Shown here one piece after another: positions 1 to 6,669 of a stretch of 11,646 nucleotides of DNA (its first letter is position 1; each line of letters starts with the position of its first letter). Location: NCBI GenBank assembly GCA_002385665.1, contig DGDX01000094.1, forward strand, positions 1 to 11,646. The letters run 5' to 3'. This DNA comes from Firmicutes bacterium UBA3941 (lineage in GTDB: Bacteria; Bacillota; Clostridia; Caldicoprobacterales; UBA3941). The notes under the pieces are model-generated. The model searched no databases. It saw only the letters and a program-made list of their open reading frames with translations, and was not told where the DNA came from. A program made the translations under genes and the position numbers.

Positions 1-19
1 AGATGTGTATAAGAGACAG
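1..19 (+). other. Nextera/Tn5 mosaic-end adapter remnant
   Basis: The first 19 bases are identical to the Tn5 transposase mosaic end used in Nextera libraries (AGATGTGTATAAGAGACAG). This is not genomic sequence. It supplies a false ATG at position 5 that would add MYKRQ to the first protein; genomic sequence begins at about position 20. Confidence 0.96.
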
Positions 20-955
20 AGCCAGACATCCAGAAAGGTAATCGAGCTGTTGATGGAGTCCGGCCTGAAGGTTGTGGCCGTAAGGCACCCAATGCCCTAC
101 GGTGACCTGGCAGCCCAAAAAGTCCAAAGGTTTGCCACACTGGACGACTTAAAGAAACACAAGTGTACCATAGAGGAGATGGAAGAATACGAGCCTCATA
201 TAGAGCGAGGGAACATCATCTATGCCGGTGTCGATTATGAAGAGATCCTAAGGGCGGCTGAGAATGACCCCGACGGCTGTGATGTCATCCTTTGGGATGG
301 GGGTAATAACGACTTCTCCTTCTATGAGCCGGATCTGACCATTACAGTATTGGATCCTCACAGGCCAGGTCATGAGCTTAGCTATTATCCAGGGGAAGTG
401 AACCTTAGAACCGCTGATGTGGCAATCATAAATAAAGTTGACAGCGCCGATAAGGAAGCGGTCCATGAAGTGGAGAAGAACATTAAAAAGGTCAACCCAA
501 AGGCCACAATAATCAAGGCGGAATCCAAAATAACCGTAGGAGACCCCGATATCATTAAGGATAAGCGGGTTTTGATCGTGGAGGATGGGCCTACCCTCAC
601 CCATGGTGGAATGGATATCGGTGCCGGAACGGTTGCAGCTGAAAGGTTCGGTGCAAAGGAGGCCGTGGATCCTCGTCCCTTTATTGTGGGAACCCTGAAG
701 AAGACCTTCGAGACCTATAAAAACATAGGTATGCTCCTTCCCGCCATGGGCTACGGTGAACAACAGCTTAAGGATCTTGAGGAAACCATCAACAATACAG
801 ACTGCGATTCTGTAATTATTGGAACCCCCATCGATCTATCCAGGGTTATAAACATCAATAAGCCCTATACCAGGGTATATTATGAACTCAATGAAATTGA
901 TAAGCCCGATCTAAAGGCGATACTTAAAGATTTTATCGATAGTTGCCTAAAATAA
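20..955 (+). CDS. Cyclic 2,3-diphosphoglycerate synthetase-like GTPase, N-terminus missing
   Basis: This is the last 311 residues of a P-loop protein of the cyclic-2,3-diphosphoglycerate synthetase / predicted GTPase family (COG2403 type), recognised from memory of its motifs. These are, in order, VAVRHPMPYGDL, KVQRFAT, EEYEPHI, VDYEEIL, ILWDGGNNDF, DPHRPGHEL, INKVD (a GTPase G4-like N/TKxD element), VEDGPTLTHGGM, LPAMGYG and IIGTPIDLSRVI. Full-length members have roughly 450 residues, so about 130 are missing. The first genomic residues, SQTSRK, are what follows the GxGK of the Walker A loop, so the cut falls inside the nucleotide-binding loop. The archaeal enzyme cyclises 2,3-diphosphoglycerate; the role of bacterial homologues is not established, so the name describes similarity only. 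The gene ends in TAA. The next gene has its own promoter and leader. Confidence 0.85.
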   Translation, partial: SQTSRKVIELLMESGLKVVAVRHPMPYGDLAAQKVQRFATLDDLKKHKCTIEEMEEYEPHIERGNIIYAGVDYEEILRAAENDPDGCDVILWDGGNNDFSFYEPDLTITVLDPHRPGHELSYYPGEVNLRTADVAIINKVDSADKEAVHEVEKNIKKVNPKATIIKAESKITVGDPDIIKDKRVLIVEDGPTLTHGGMDIGAGTVAAERFGAKEAVDPRPFIVGTLKKTFETYKNIGMLLPAMGYGEQQLKDLEETINNTDCDSVIIGTPIDLSRVININKPYTRVYYELNEIDKPDLKAILKDFIDSCLK

Positions 956-1004
956 CCCATTGTGCTGGTTTAAAGCATACATGATACCTAATTATAAATA
1001 ATTG

Positions 1005-1033
1005 TTGAATATTTAAAGGTTTTATGGTATCTT
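1005..1033 (+). promoter_or_regulatory. Probable sigma-A promoter of the aspS-gatCAB operon
   Basis: TTGAAT (1005-1010) and TATCTT (1028-1033) are separated by 17 bases, with a TG extended -10 element at 1025-1026. Transcription would start near 1040, just before the T-box leader stem I at 1053. The assignment is by eye and the -10 hexamer is imperfect. Confidence 0.5.
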
Positions 1034-1052
1034 AGAGTCGTTATCGGAATAC

Positions 1053-1265
1053 GGATGAAGACCTCTTCTTCGTGGAAACCCTAACAGAGATTCAGCGCCG
1101 TGGCTGTAAGCGCTGATTAGGGGAGTAGTAGAATGAGCAACACTTCATCTATATAAAAGTTAATCACGGCTTTATATAAATGAGTTGGGCGCTTATGCGT
1201 CAATGTGGGTGGCACCGCGGGAAGTCATCTCGTCCCTCAAAGCGAAATCGTTTTGAGGGCTTTCT
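1053..1265 (+). promoter_or_regulatory. T-box riboswitch, specifier AAC (tRNA-Asn), upstream of aspS-gatCAB
   Basis: A full T-box leader can be read. Stem I is closed by GATGAAG (1054-1060) with CTTCATC (1143-1149). Its distal arm pairs CCCTAA/TTAGGG and TCAGCG/CGCTGA around an AG-bulge (CAGAGAT, 1085-1091) and a loop carrying the GNUG motif as GCTG (1103-1106). The specifier on the 3' side is AAC (1139-1141), followed by the conserved A and then the closing helix, which predicts tRNA-Asn. Stem II pairs TATATAAA (1150-1157) with TTTATATA (1171-1178). Stem III is at 1185-1203. The T-box sequence GGGTGGCACCGCGG is at 1207-1220; its TGGC bulge would pair with an acceptor end GCCA, which fits the usual G73 of tRNA-Asn. 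GGG at 1207-1209 and GGG at 1257-1259 compete for CCC at 1234-1236, giving antiterminator or terminator. Asn control suits a pathway that makes Asn-tRNA by transamidation. Confidence 0.93.
1234..1265 (+). terminator. T-box regulated intrinsic terminator
   Basis: CCCTCAAA (1234-1241) pairs with TTTGAGGG (1252-1259) around a GCGAAATCG-containing loop, followed by the U-rich CTTTCTATT. It is mutually exclusive with the antiterminator, which uses the same CCC. The U-tract is short. Confidence 0.85.
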
Positions 1266-1301
1266 ATTATAAGGAAGTATTATTATGCAGGAGGAATTGA
1301 T

Positions 1302-3041
1302 TTGGAGAGGTATAGGACACATAATTGTGGAGAATTGAGAAAAAGTAATGTGGATGAACGAGTACGATTAGCCGGATGGGTCAATAGCATACGGGATCAT
1401 GGCGGCGTTATATTTATCGATTTAAGGGATCATTATGGCATAACCCAGATAGTCACCGATGATGATTCCCTGGTGAAGGGAATTGGCCGGGAGTATGTAA
1501 TCTCCGTTGAAGGTATATTGCGCCAAAGATCTGAGGATACCGTAAACCCCAAGATAGCCACTGGAGAAGTTGAAGTGAAGATAGACAGCCTTACCGTGCT
1601 GAGCACTTCGCTCTCACAGTTGCCCTTTGAAATCGGGGAATCAACCATGACCCGCGAAGATATCCGACTAAAGTATCGGTTTTTGGATCTGCGGAACCCC
1701 TCTGTTCATAAGAATATCGTCATGCGCTCCCAAATAATCAGCCACTTAAGAAGAAAGATGGAGGAGCTGGGGTTCATTGAAATTCAAACGCCGATACTGA
1801 CATCGTCTTCTCCTGAGGGAGCCAGAGATTATCTGGTGCCCAGCAGAAAACACCACGGAAAATTCTATGCCCTGCCACAAGCTCCCCAGATCTTCAAACA
1901 GCTCCTGATGGCATCAGGCTTTGATAAGTACTTCCAAATCGCGCCCTGTTTCCGGGATGAGGACTCGAGGGCTGATCGCTCCCCGGGTGAATTCTATCAA
2001 CTGGATTTTGAAATGGCCTTTGCCACCCAGGAGGATGTTTTTAGGGTAGCGGAAGAAGTACTATATGATACCTTCTCTAAATTCTCAGATAAAAGGGTCA
2101 GTCCCCCGCCCTTTAAGCGCATTCCCTATGCCGAGTGCATGCTCAAGTACGGTACTGATAAGCCGGATCTGCGGAACCCCTTGATTATACGGGATCTGAC
2201 AGATTTCTTTAGAGACGTGGACTTTGCGCCCTTTAAAAACAGGCCTGTCAGGGGTATCGTTGTTCCAAACTGTGCTTCCATGTCCAGATCCTTCTTTGAA
2301 AGGATGCTAGACTTTGCCATGGGAATCGGGATGAAGGGTCTGGGATATATTTCGGTATTGTCAGGTATGGAACTAAAGGGCCCCATCGTGAAATTTCTTT
2401 CTGTAGAAAAACAGCAAATTTTAATTGATCTCCTGGGACTTAAGGAAGATGACACCCTGTTCTTTATCTGTGATACCCCTAAAATGGTGGATAAGTTGGC
2501 AGGACAGATTCGAACGGAATTGGGCGAGCGCCTTGACATCATAGACCGTAACTCCTATGAGATGTGCTTTATTACGGATTATCCCATGTACGGCATAAAC
2601 GAAGACACAGGCGCCATTGAATTTACCCACAATCCATTCTCCATGCCCCAGGGTGAAATGCAGGCCCTGAACGAAATGGATCCGCTGGACATCAAGGCCT
2701 ACCAATACGATATCGTCTGCAACGGGGTTGAGCTTTCTTCCGGTGCGGTAAGAAATCATCGTCCCGATATTATGGTAAAGGCGTTTGAAATAGCGGGTTA
2801 TACCGAGGAAGACATTAAGAATAAGTTCCCGGCCCTTTATACTGCCTTTCACTATGGCGCCCCGCCCCATGCGGGTATGGCTCCGGGTATTGATAGAATG
2901 GTTATGCTCCTTACAGGACAGGAGAATATTCGGGAAGTCATAGCCTTCCCCATGAATGCCAATGCGGAGGATTTGCTCATGGGAGCACCCGGTCCGGTTA
3001 GTGAAACACAGCTTCGGGAAGTCCATATAAGGATTAGATAA
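1302..3041 (+). CDS. aspS: Aspartyl-tRNA synthetase, probably non-discriminating (Asp/Asn)
   Basis: This class IIb synthetase charges tRNA-Asp and, probably here, tRNA-Asn with aspartate. Its 579 residues match the bacterial family (about 590). It has an N-terminal OB-fold anticodon domain (about 1-105), a catalytic core with the flipping loop EGARDYLVPSR (172-182), motif 2 FRDED...RADRSPGEF (217-231), an inserted GAD domain (about 280-400) and motif 3 with GIDR (529-532). The TTG start is chosen because AGGAGG (1289-1294) lies 7 bases upstream; the nearby ATG at 1285 is in another frame. Residue His33 in IRDHGG is the position where discriminating E. coli AspRS has Leu and non-discriminating Pseudomonas AspRS has His. 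That residue, the AAC T-box and the gatCAB genes downstream support dual specificity. The RADRSPGEFYQLD form of motif 2 and the C-terminal NPFSMPQG...VCNG...IRNH-type block resemble alphaproteobacterial AspRS more than the usual RADRQPEFTQ form. Confidence 0.96.
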   Translation: MERYRTHNCGELRKSNVDERVRLAGWVNSIRDHGGVIFIDLRDHYGITQIVTDDDSLVKGIGREYVISVEGILRQRSEDTVNPKIATGEVEVKIDSLTVLSTSLSQLPFEIGESTMTREDIRLKYRFLDLRNPSVHKNIVMRSQIISHLRRKMEELGFIEIQTPILTSSSPEGARDYLVPSRKHHGKFYALPQAPQIFKQLLMASGFDKYFQIAPCFRDEDSRADRSPGEFYQLDFEMAFATQEDVFRVAEEVLYDTFSKFSDKRVSPPPFKRIPYAECMLKYGTDKPDLRNPLIIRDLTDFFRDVDFAPFKNRPVRGIVVPNCASMSRSFFERMLDFAMGIGMKGLGYISVLSGMELKGPIVKFLSVEKQQILIDLLGLKEDDTLFFICDTPKMVDKLAGQIRTELGERLDIIDRNSYEMCFITDYPMYGINEDTGAIEFTHNPFSMPQGEMQALNEMDPLDIKAYQYDIVCNGVELSSGAVRNHRPDIMVKAFEIAGYTEEDIKNKFPALYTAFHYGAPPHAGMAPGIDRMVMLLTGQENIREVIAFPMNANAEDLLMGAPGPVSETQLREVHIRIR

Positions 3042-3091
3042 GGGATTTTAGTGGATGTGATTGTGTTGCCAGACAGAAAGGAGCTGAGATT

Positions 3092-3367
3092 ATGCCGAAT
3101 ATAGAGGATTATGAAGCCATGACCAAGATTTCCTTAAGTGAAGATGAGAAGACAATAGTATCGGGCTACATGAATATGCTGCTGGACAGCTTTAAAAAGC
3201 TGGAGGATACGGATGTTTCAGGGGTGGTGCCCCTTATAAGTGTGCTGGATGTAAAAAGTCCTATGCGGGACGACGTTGCCATCAAGACCATATCGCGGGA
3301 AGAGCTCCTGTCAAACGCCCCTGAACAACATGACGCCTACTTCCAAGTTCCAAGAACCGTTGATTAA
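3092..3367 (+). CDS. gatC: Asp/Glu-tRNA amidotransferase subunit C
   Basis: GatC is the small subunit that wraps around the GatA-GatB interface and stabilises the tRNA-dependent amidotransferase. The 91-residue length is normal (about 95). The helical N-terminal part (ISLSEDEKTIVSGYMNMLL) and the extended tail with VPLISVLDV, MRDDV, NAPEQHDAYFQVPRTV match the family. AAAGGAG at 3077-3083 lies 8 bases before the ATG. It follows aspS by 50 bases with no terminator and precedes the gatA-like gene by 12 bases, so it is co-transcribed under the T-box. Confidence 0.94.
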   Translation: MPNIEDYEAMTKISLSEDEKTIVSGYMNMLLDSFKKLEDTDVSGVVPLISVLDVKSPMRDDVAIKTISREELLSNAPEQHDAYFQVPRTVD

Positions 3368-3379
3368 AGGAGGGATAAT

Positions 3380-4492
3380 GTGGGAATCTTTATTGAGGAT
3401 TATAATGTATCCGGTGCCGATACCGTGGCATTGGAGGATAGTATAATGCAAAAAGGCAAACAAGTGACAGCGGGATCCAAGATATTGGATAACTTCGTTT
3501 CCCCATTTAACGCAACGGTGGTGGACAGACTCTTAGATGGGGGATTTAAGATCTCCGGCAGGACTGTCATGGACGAATTTGGCCTGTTAAAGCTATCACA
3601 TGATGATAATAATACTCCAAGCGGGGCCGTAAGGGCTGTATCGGAGGGCATATCTGCCTATGCCCTATGCAACGACCTTTTTGGCAGATATCGAGAGGAA
3701 GCCCCCCAATACGATTGCTGCTATATACATCCCACCTATGGGACCGTATCCAGGTACGGCCTAATCCCCCTGGCTTCGTCTCTGGATCAGATCGGTATAG
3801 TATGCAGGGATTTATCACAAGGCTTCGGGCTGCTCTCCCATCTAGCTGGCAAGGATCCAAAAGACGGTGCCATGTTTCCTGATAGTAAATACTGCTATGG
3901 GAAAACGGACGAAAAGATAACCCTGGGGATACCCAGATCCGTCATAGAAAAGGCCGATGCGGATACCCGGGAATCCATTATGGATTTCATTAATAAGTTT
4001 TCCAGTACAGATATAGACCTTGAATATTTCGACCTGTACAGTCAGGTAATGTATATCCTGAGTTCCGCCGAAATCAGTAACAACCTAAGCCGCTACGACG
4101 GTATAAAGTTCGGATATCGGGCATCGGGCTATACAGATATTGATGATCTCTATACCAAAACCCGCAGCGAAGGTTTTGGTCTGGATGCAAAGCTAACCGC
4201 CATTATGGGGGCTGTGGTCCTTTCCAAGGATCATTATGGCCCATACTATGAAAAGGCCATGAAAATCCGTCGCCTTATAAAGGAATCCATAAATTTTGAT
4301 ACCTACGACGTCATTGTTCTACCCTGCAAAATAAGCGACGACCCCTACGAAAACCTTGCACTTTACTCCCTTGCTCCTCTGGCGGGCCTGCCTTCGGTAT
4401 CCTTTTCCTATAAGGGGTATGGCATTCAGCTTGTCGCGGGTGTAAAGAAGGAGAACTTGCTACTATCTACCTGGGAGGTGTCTATGGCATGA
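3380..4492 (+). CDS. gatA: Truncated GatA-like amidase homologue lacking the catalytic triad
   Basis: GatA normally hydrolyses glutamine and passes ammonia to GatB. This 370-residue protein (family about 485) is clearly homologous: QVTAGSKILDNF, NATVV, VMDEF, HPTYGTVSRYGL, ASSLDQIG and a C-terminal VVLSKDHYGPYYEKA...YDVIVLP...LAGLPSVS block. Aligned without gaps to GatA, the catalytic Lys of IAIKDN is Glu19 (VALED), the cis-Ser of GGSSGG is Thr79 and the nucleophile Ser of GSDTGGS is Arg103. The 24-residue spacing of the last two is kept. The Arg pair of the GFGxEVKRRIM helix, which helps bind glutamine, is Leu-Thr. About 60 N-terminal residues are absent, and gatC ends only 12 bases upstream, so they are not encoded nearby. 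The GTG start has AAAGGAGGG 6-7 bases before it. The frame is open with no sign of frameshift, so it looks maintained, not decayed. A glutaminase function is unlikely; a structural role in the complex is inferred. Confidence 0.85.
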   Translation: MGIFIEDYNVSGADTVALEDSIMQKGKQVTAGSKILDNFVSPFNATVVDRLLDGGFKISGRTVMDEFGLLKLSHDDNNTPSGAVRAVSEGISAYALCNDLFGRYREEAPQYDCCYIHPTYGTVSRYGLIPLASSLDQIGIVCRDLSQGFGLLSHLAGKDPKDGAMFPDSKYCYGKTDEKITLGIPRSVIEKADADTRESIMDFINKFSSTDIDLEYFDLYSQVMYILSSAEISNNLSRYDGIKFGYRASGYTDIDDLYTKTRSEGFGLDAKLTAIMGAVVLSKDHYGPYYEKAMKIRRLIKESINFDTYDVIVLPCKISDDPYENLALYSLAPLAGLPSVSFSYKGYGIQLVAGVKKENLLLSTWEVSMA

Positions 4493-5925
4493 AATATGAA
4501 ACAATAATGGGTTTGGAGGTCCATGTGGAATTGGCGACAAAATCCAAACTATTCTGCGCCTGTTCTACAGAATTCGGATCTGATGTCAATGAGAACGTGT
4601 GCCCGGTATGTGCAGGGATGCCCGGTACATCCCCCATGGTAAACAGGAAGGCCATTGAACTGGCTATAACCGCCGGGCTTTTGACCAATAGTGAAATCTC
4701 CCCCAGGATAACCTTTGATAAGAAGAACTACTTTTATCCCGATCTGCCAGCGGGTTACCAGCTTACCCAGCTCTTCGCTCCCATATGTAAAAACGGCTGG
4801 GTGGAAATAGAGACAGATGCGGGTAAGAAGAAAATTAATCTGGTCCAGATCCATCTCGAAGAGGATGCAGGAAAGCTGATTCATGACGACTGGATGGACA
4901 CGACTCTGATCGACTTTAACCGGGCATCGGTTCCCCTTATAGAGATTGTAACGAGGCCGGATTTCCGCTCTGCGGAAGAGGTAGTTGCTTTCCTGGAAAA
5001 GCTCCGCTCTCTCCTCAGCTTCGCAGACGTATCCGACTGCAAGATGCAGGAGGGCTCTATGCGATGCGACATTAACCTTTCCGTTCGTGAAAAGGGCTCA
5101 GATAAGCTGGGAACCAGGACCGAGATCAAGAATATGAATTCGTTAAAGGCCATTGCCGCTGCCATATCCTATGAATCGCAGAGGCATATAGATGCCCTTG
5201 AAACAGGAGAAGAAGTCTTGGTACAGGAAACCCGCAGGTGGGACGATAGTATAGGTGCTACCTTTTCCATGCGCGGGAAAGAGGATGCCACCGACTATCG
5301 ATATTGCCCCGATCCCGATATTATGCCGGTTTTCATAGATGATGAATGGATAGACGCTGTTCGATCCAATCTACCTGAAACGGCACAGGATAAGTTCATA
5401 AGATTGACCCAGAAGCTTGGCTTGCCTGAATATGACAGCGAAATAATCACAAGGAGTAAAAACCTATCGAATATCTTCGATGAGACCTTGCAATACTACA
5501 ATAATCCCAAGGAAGTAGCCAACTGGATTATAGTTGAGCTGCTCAGCATAGCCAAGGGTGACAATAAGGGCGAGGATGATGTAAGGATTGACTGCCAAAA
5601 GTTTGCAAAGCTTATAGAGCTGGTAGATGGCAGAACCATCAATCGCAATGTGGGTAAAAAAATACTCTCCCTTATTCTGGAGGAGGGTATCGACCCAGTG
5701 GAGTATGTAGAGAAGAACAAGCTGGGAATGATCAACGATACAAGCCTTATCAGCAGCACCATACAGGAAGTTCTGTCGGAAAACCCCAAGGCCCTTGAGG
5801 AATATAAGGCCGGGAGCAAAAAAGTACATGGTTTTTTCGTTGGTCAAATCATGAGGAAGCTAGGGGGAAAGGCAAATCCCCAGATAATCAACAAGCTCCT
5901 AACGGAAGCATTAAAAGAGATTTAA
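4489..5925 (+). CDS. gatB: Asp/Glu-tRNA amidotransferase subunit B
   Basis: GatB phosphorylates the side-chain carboxylate of Asp-tRNA(Asn) or Glu-tRNA(Gln) and amidates it with ammonia. It is full length (478 residues, family about 475-480). It has the start MGLEVHVEL, a zinc-type Cys set (FCACS and CPVCAG), KNYFYPDLPAGYQ, the conserved HLEEDAGK, DFNRASVPLIEIVTRPD, MQEGSMRCDINLSVR, TEIKNMNS, ETRRWDD, DYRYCPDPD, a helical middle domain and a C-terminal YqeY-like tail ending in VGQIMRKLGGKANPQIINKLL. Its ATG overlaps the gatA-like stop (ATGA, 4489-4492), which implies translational coupling. No active-site element looks damaged, in contrast to its partner. GatB enzymes are known to accept free ammonium when glutaminase activity is absent, which matters here. 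Confidence 0.96.
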   Translation: MKYETIMGLEVHVELATKSKLFCACSTEFGSDVNENVCPVCAGMPGTSPMVNRKAIELAITAGLLTNSEISPRITFDKKNYFYPDLPAGYQLTQLFAPICKNGWVEIETDAGKKKINLVQIHLEEDAGKLIHDDWMDTTLIDFNRASVPLIEIVTRPDFRSAEEVVAFLEKLRSLLSFADVSDCKMQEGSMRCDINLSVREKGSDKLGTRTEIKNMNSLKAIAAAISYESQRHIDALETGEEVLVQETRRWDDSIGATFSMRGKEDATDYRYCPDPDIMPVFIDDEWIDAVRSNLPETAQDKFIRLTQKLGLPEYDSEIITRSKNLSNIFDETLQYYNNPKEVANWIIVELLSIAKGDNKGEDDVRIDCQKFAKLIELVDGRTINRNVGKKILSLILEEGIDPVEYVEKNKLGMINDTSLISSTIQEVLSENPKALEEYKAGSKKVHGFFVGQIMRKLGGKANPQIINKLLTEALKEI

Positions 5926-5935
5926 GTATAAAACC

Positions 5936-5967
5936 AGGGGCGAATGTATTAAACATCGCCCCTTTTT
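5936..5967 (+). terminator. Intrinsic terminator of the aspS-gatCAB operon
   Basis: AGGGGCGA (5936-5943) pairs perfectly with TCGCCCCT (5956-5963), with an extra TGT/ACA inner pairing, followed by a run of five T (5963-5967). It lies 10 bases after the gatB stop. The opposing cupin gene ends 35 bases further on. Confidence 0.93.
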
Positions 5968-6002
5968 CATGTTATATAGTCAATATCCGGCATATCTCTC
6001 TA

Positions 6003-6551
6003 TTAATCGCTTACCAGCCTGACCAAGGCCGGTTCATCTTCCAGTATTTCGCTGAATCTGCCTATATCGGGATTGTCAAAGAAGTTATCTGCCACATCAT
6101 CGTTGGCCGTAGATACCTCACCCACTATGGCGTAATCGCTGTGTGCCCAGAAGGAATGCCTTATCCCCCGGGTCATGGTTATCCTCTCCCCCGCTTTCAG
6201 ATAGATGGGCTCATTGGCTGAAATGTCCCTTTCCTCACCGTTGATCTGTAGCCTTACTGTCTCATCTTGGGATGATATCTCTATCGCCAATACTCCCCAC
6301 CTGCAGATAATATCCTCCTTCTTCTTTGCATGGTAATGGGTGGGTGTAACCTGATCCTTTTTGACATACATGATTTTCTCGCAGTACTCCGGCTGCTCGG
6401 CTAAATTAACCAAAACAAGACCAATGCGGTCAAAGTCTCCAAGCCCGAAGTCCGTCACATCCCATCTTGGGTTTGGCGGAAGAATCCAGTGGTGTCTTTC
6501 AAAGGCCTTGCTGGCTTCCCTGATAGCAGCATTAATTTGAGAACGTTTCAT
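6003..6551 (-). CDS. D-lyxose isomerase-like cupin protein
   Basis: This 182-residue cupin resembles the D-lyxose ketol-isomerase family, which interconverts D-lyxose and D-xylulose (also D-mannose and D-fructose) with a divalent metal. The metal site is visible: TPTHYHAKKKED gives His72, His74 and Glu79 (H-x-H-x4-E), and GIRHSFWA gives His132. The start MKRSQIN matches the family's common MKRSEIN opening. An ATG 9 bases upstream lies only a base or two from the AGGGGGA ribosome binding site and is less likely. The length is close to the short Bacillus-type members. It is the last of three minus-strand genes and is separated from the preceding gene by a hairpin terminator, so it may have its own weak promoter or depend on read-through. 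The actual sugar substrate cannot be told from sequence. Confidence 0.8.
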   Translation of the reverse strand: MKRSQINAAIREASKAFERHHWILPPNPRWDVTDFGLGDFDRIGLVLVNLAEQPEYCEKIMYVKKDQVTPTHYHAKKKEDIICRWGVLAIEISSQDETVRLQINGEERDISANEPIYLKAGERITMTRGIRHSFWAHSDYAIVGEVSTANDDVADNFFDNPDIGRFSEILEDEPALVRLVSD

Positions 6552-6608
6552 AATACCCATTCCCCCTATCAGCTAGTTTAGTTTGTATCTATAATCGATA
6601 AAGTTAAA

Positions 6609-6654
6609 TTAACATAAAGAATCCAGTATTGGACTCAAAGGCCCAATACTGGAT
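6609..6654 (-). terminator. Intrinsic terminator after the TIM-barrel gene
   Basis: ATCCAGTATTGG (6621-6632) and CCAATACTGGAT (6643-6654) form a perfect 12-bp stem with a 10-base loop. On the minus strand it is followed by the T-rich TCTTTATGTTAATTT. It lies 15 bases past the stop of the upstream gene and 70 bases before the next RBS region. Confidence 0.75.
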
Positions 6655-6669
6655 AGCATTCTATAGCAG

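Noticed and set aside
956..1000. AACC/GGTT hairpin after the first gene as a terminator
   Set aside because: Four base pairs with no T-tract; too weak to support.
2421..3026. 201-residue open frame on the minus strand inside aspS, and similar long antisense frames at 248-763 and 4549-4884
   Set aside because: They lie wholly within well-conserved genes, have no RBS or recognisable motifs, and reflect third-position composition of the sense gene.
3380..3720. Possible frameshift hiding the GatA catalytic motifs
   Set aside because: All three frames were read through this stretch and none encodes GGSSGGS or GSDTGGS; the used frame aligns without gaps on both sides of each triad position.
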